Shown piece after piece: positions 62,054 to 64,000 of a stretch of DNA of 64,000 bases (positions within the stretch are counted from its first letter, which is position 1; each line of letters begins with the position of its first letter). Location of the stretch: positions 1,352,012 to 1,416,011 of the forward strand of contig NZ_CP115468.1 in NCBI RefSeq assembly GCF_028462125.1. Reading direction: 5' to 3'. This stretch comes from Leptospira sp. GIMC2001. GTDB taxonomy: Bacteria; Spirochaetota; Leptospiria; Leptospirales; Leptospiraceae. Under the pieces are notes generated by a model that saw only the letters and a list, made by a program, of their open reading frames with translations, was not told the origin of the DNA and made no database searches. The translations under genes were made by a program, and so were the position numbers.

Positions 62054-63076
62054 ATCGCTGGTGCGTATATTACTGAATCCTATATAATTCCACCTAATAT
62101 TATTCAAATCAATTAATTTTGAATATTTTTTATGACTGCAAAATAAATCTTCGTTGGTTTTACAAATCACCTCAGGGAATACATTACCATTGAAAGATAA
62201 CAACGTAAATAGAAATTTATATTTAATTTCATCTGAATAAATAGATCCAATAAATCTAGAATCCAAAGAATCATTTCTATTATCTCCTAAAACAAAATAT
62301 TCGTTTTCATTAAGCTGAATTTCTTTGAAACGATATGGAAAACTCTGTGTTTTTGCTTCAACATCAACAACATAGACTTGTCCATTATTATAAGTTTCAG
62401 AAAAAACATTCAGATTTTCTAAGCCGGATTTAAAGTTCCTAACGTCATATTGAATCATTGACTTACTGACCTTAGAATTATTAATAAATATTTCATCTGA
62501 ATATTTATTACTCATCTGTTTCCGTTGAATTTTAATAAGATCTCCTGGTAAACCAATTATCCTTTTAATATTTTCTGGATGATCATTTTTATTATAACTT
62601 ATCAGATCGCCTCTTTTTAAATTATTTTTATCAAAAATTCCCGTTACAAAAATCGAATCATTGACATTTATTGATGGACTCATTGATTTTGTATAAATTT
62701 CCTTTCTGCTTAATATTTTATTAAATACTTGCGTCTCCAATAAAGATACAGATACAAACAATATACTAATAAAAATAGGCAGAAAAATAAATTTTGAAAA
62801 TATAGGCCTTTGTAGATTATTATCCTTTTTTAATGATTTTATTGTAAAAAATATAATAATAATAGAATATAGCCACGGATTAATAAAAACATCAAAGAAT
62901 GCAGCATTTGTTGAACCAAATATTACATACAAAGAAAATACTAAACTATTCTTTAAGAGTTCTTTAAATAACCCTATAATAACAAAAATCCAAAATAACG
63001 ATTTATCTTTCAAATAGTAGAATCCGAATGGAGGGGCAATTAGGTTTAATACTATACTAATGGTTGGTTTTTTCAT
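62051..63076 (-). CDS. Signal peptidase I-like protein (341 aa)
   Basis: S26 family. The Ser-Lys dyad is visible as S131 (KSMSPS) and K171 (ENIKRIIGLPGD), and box E is FVLGDNRNDSLDSRFIGSI. The N-terminal 115 residues hold about four hydrophobic spans, more than the one or two of common LepB. It cleaves signal peptides at the outer face of the inner membrane. The TAA stop is part of the attC core. As a cassette-borne extra copy it may process specific cargo; that is inference. Confidence 0.88.
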   Translation of the reverse strand: MKKPTISIVLNLIAPPFGFYYLKDKSLFWIFVIIGLFKELLKNSLVFSLYVIFGSTNAAFFDVFINPWLYSIIIIFFTIKSLKKDNNLQRPIFSKFIFLPIFISILFVSVSLLETQVFNKILSRKEIYTKSMSPSINVNDSIFVTGIFDKNNLKRGDLISYNKNDHPENIKRIIGLPGDLIKIQRKQMSNKYSDEIFINNSKVSKSMIQYDVRNFKSGLENLNVFSETYNNGQVYVVDVEAKTQSFPYRFKEIQLNENEYFVLGDNRNDSLDSRFIGSIYSDEIKYKFLFTLLSFNGNVFPEVICKTNEDLFCSHKKYSKLIDLNNIRWNYIGFSNIRTSD

Positions 63077-63116
63077 TATCCTTTCTTTTTCCTTTTTTTA
63101 ACGAAGCACTTGCGAT

Positions 63117-63275
63117 TAACGAACTAGCATTATCGACGTTCCTCGTAGCTGAGCCTACAGAGTAGGCGTTAGCGTCGGCGCGCTTTTTGCTGAGGCAAGA
63201 AAGCGTGCCGGAGAGGAATGTGGCGTAGCCCAAGCGAGGGCGCAAGTCCCGAAGCGCAGCGAAAATGCGCTGTTA
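63117..63275 (-). repeat. attC-like site 59 (single variant)
   Basis: Arms GCATTATCG / CGAAAATGC (one mismatch) with a family A-like interior start (CGACGTTCCTCGTAGCTGAG). It is the attC of the last cassette. Confidence 0.83.
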
Positions 63276-63295
63276 TCCGAAGTCCGCAATTTATT

Positions 63296-63982
63296 TTAAT
63301 CTAGTAAATTTCCGAAAGTAAAAACAAATATAGTAATTAGAATTGAAAATAGGTAAAAAGAAAGTATGATAAAGTGGCTTATCAAAAAGGATATCGCATA
63401 TTTCCAGATTTTTGAAATTGGAACTTTATGTGCAAAATAAAAAATAAAACAGTGAGTTACAGCACTTAGTATTAGACTGGTTATTAGAGAATAATAAATT
63501 AGATGCTCTTTTTTTAATAAAATAATGAAGATCAAAATTGAAAATATCAATGTTGATCCGATCGTGTATTCAATAAAGGCAAATTTTAATGTATTGTTCG
63601 AAATTCGTAAAATTTTACTTCGGACAAAAGTTTGAAAAAGTGGTATGAAGACACCAAAAATATTTAAAATTAATGCCGTGTAATATTCTTTAATATTTTT
63701 ATCAAACCAGTTGAACAAGGGATTTCTTATTTTTTCGCAAGGTAACGAATTGAAGAATTTATTTTCCGAAGTTTTGTAAATACAGTCAGACGGTTCTATT
63801 AAATCTAAATTAAAGGCTGAGATTAAAATTAGAATTAGAAAGGTAATGAAGGCAATTAAATTTAATAATAATAGAATTTTTTTTACAAATGAATCATCTT
63901 TAAATTTTAATAAAATAAAAATTGAAGCAAGGATTGCAAAAGATACTACAATTATTTTGATTATGAAAAATTCAATATGCAT
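63296..63982 (-). CDS. Hypothetical integral membrane protein (228 aa)
   Basis: Six hydrophobic spans (residues about 7-27, 34-57, 97-117, 134-155, 160-183, 196-222), with an extracytoplasmic loop containing two cysteines (SDCIYKT, LPCEKIR). Not recognised. The cassette's upper terminus GCGGATTTCGG lies at the very end of the window and is complementary to its lower end, so another attC should start at base 64001 or so. Confidence 0.62.
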   Translation of the reverse strand: MHIEFFIIKIIVVSFAILASIFILLKFKDDSFVKKILLLLNLIAFITFLILILISAFNLDLIEPSDCIYKTSENKFFNSLPCEKIRNPLFNWFDKNIKEYYTALILNIFGVFIPLFQTFVRSKILRISNNTLKFAFIEYTIGSTLIFSILIFIILLKKEHLIYYSLITSLILSAVTHCFIFYFAHKVPISKIWKYAISFLISHFIILSFYLFSILITIFVFTFGNLLD

Positions 63983-64000
63983 TTTTTTTGCGGATTTCGG

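Noticed and set aside
208..63275. CRISPR array
   Set aside because: Repeats are 130-211 bp, of several families, and separated by whole genes of varied length; no short uniform spacers.
1..64000. tRNA or rRNA genes, phage genes or a replication origin
   Set aside because: I saw no cloverleaf, rRNA-like stretch, phage structural gene or iteron cluster; the GC-rich stems are all accounted for by attC sites and cassette hairpins.

Overview
The window is one long mobile gene-cassette array of the integron (superintegron or CALIN) kind. The DNA is AT-rich (only the attC-like sites and one or two genes are richer in GC), and many short lipoproteins have loose lipoboxes (LNC, SNC, LAC, ILC). This suggests a spirochaete, most likely Leptospira; that is inference, because no housekeeping gene is present. 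Every real gene lies on the minus strand.

Layout. I count 60 attC-like sites (numbered 0-59), each 130-211 bp apart from site 0, which is split by an IS. They start with TAAC and end with GTTA on the plus strand. Just inside these ends lie complementary L arms, then two or three internal hairpins. Six main families (A-F below: GCTTGCCG, ACTATCCG, GTCTACCTG, GCTCAATCG, GACTACCC, GCGTTRCTG) and a few single variants differ in sequence but keep complementary arms. Each cassette is a short minus-strand unit whose own attC is the site at its lower-coordinate side. Duplicated cassettes carry that site with them, while the site on the other side changes. The two ends of each cassette, GTTANNYG plus about 8 more bases, are complementary to each other and not to the neighbouring cassette. 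No integrase is present; the polarity predicts it beyond base 64000.

Content. About 45 cassettes carry genes. Twelve are toxin-antitoxin or related two-gene modules: HigBA-like (8296-8898, 10411-11006), Gp49/XRE (15572-16233, 22533-23217 with a near-identical copy at 59766-60450, 41075-41735), PIN/antitoxin (20676-21340, 47507-48084, 51061-51695, 57885-58474), MqsRA (29398-30094), HTH/nucleotidyltransferase (30339-31260) and HepT/MntA (39300-39951). Others look like defence genes: a nuclease-helicase DUF2075 protein, a HEPN/Toprim protein, an STM4504/Abi_C protein and HEPN-like proteins. The rest are lipoproteins, small membrane proteins, a potassium channel, a signal peptidase I, an alpha/beta hydrolase, an isochorismatase-like hydrolase and unknowns. 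Sixteen cassettes carry no credible ORF and fall into three multi-copy families (I: 5 copies; II: 4 plus a partial; III: 6). Types I and II begin, in the direction of transcription, with a GC-rich hairpin, a good terminator in type I; type III is a 245-bp unit with a covarying terminal stem.

Regulation and decay. The stabilisation modules leave 61-303 bp upstream of the first gene. Several have a near-consensus promoter whose -10 box ends 5-7 nt before a GTG or ATG, implying leaderless mRNA. Most other cassettes leave under 55 bp and must be read from elsewhere. Two IS3-family elements have inserted, one inside an attC and one inside a gene. Four further genes carry a single early stop or one-base frameshift.
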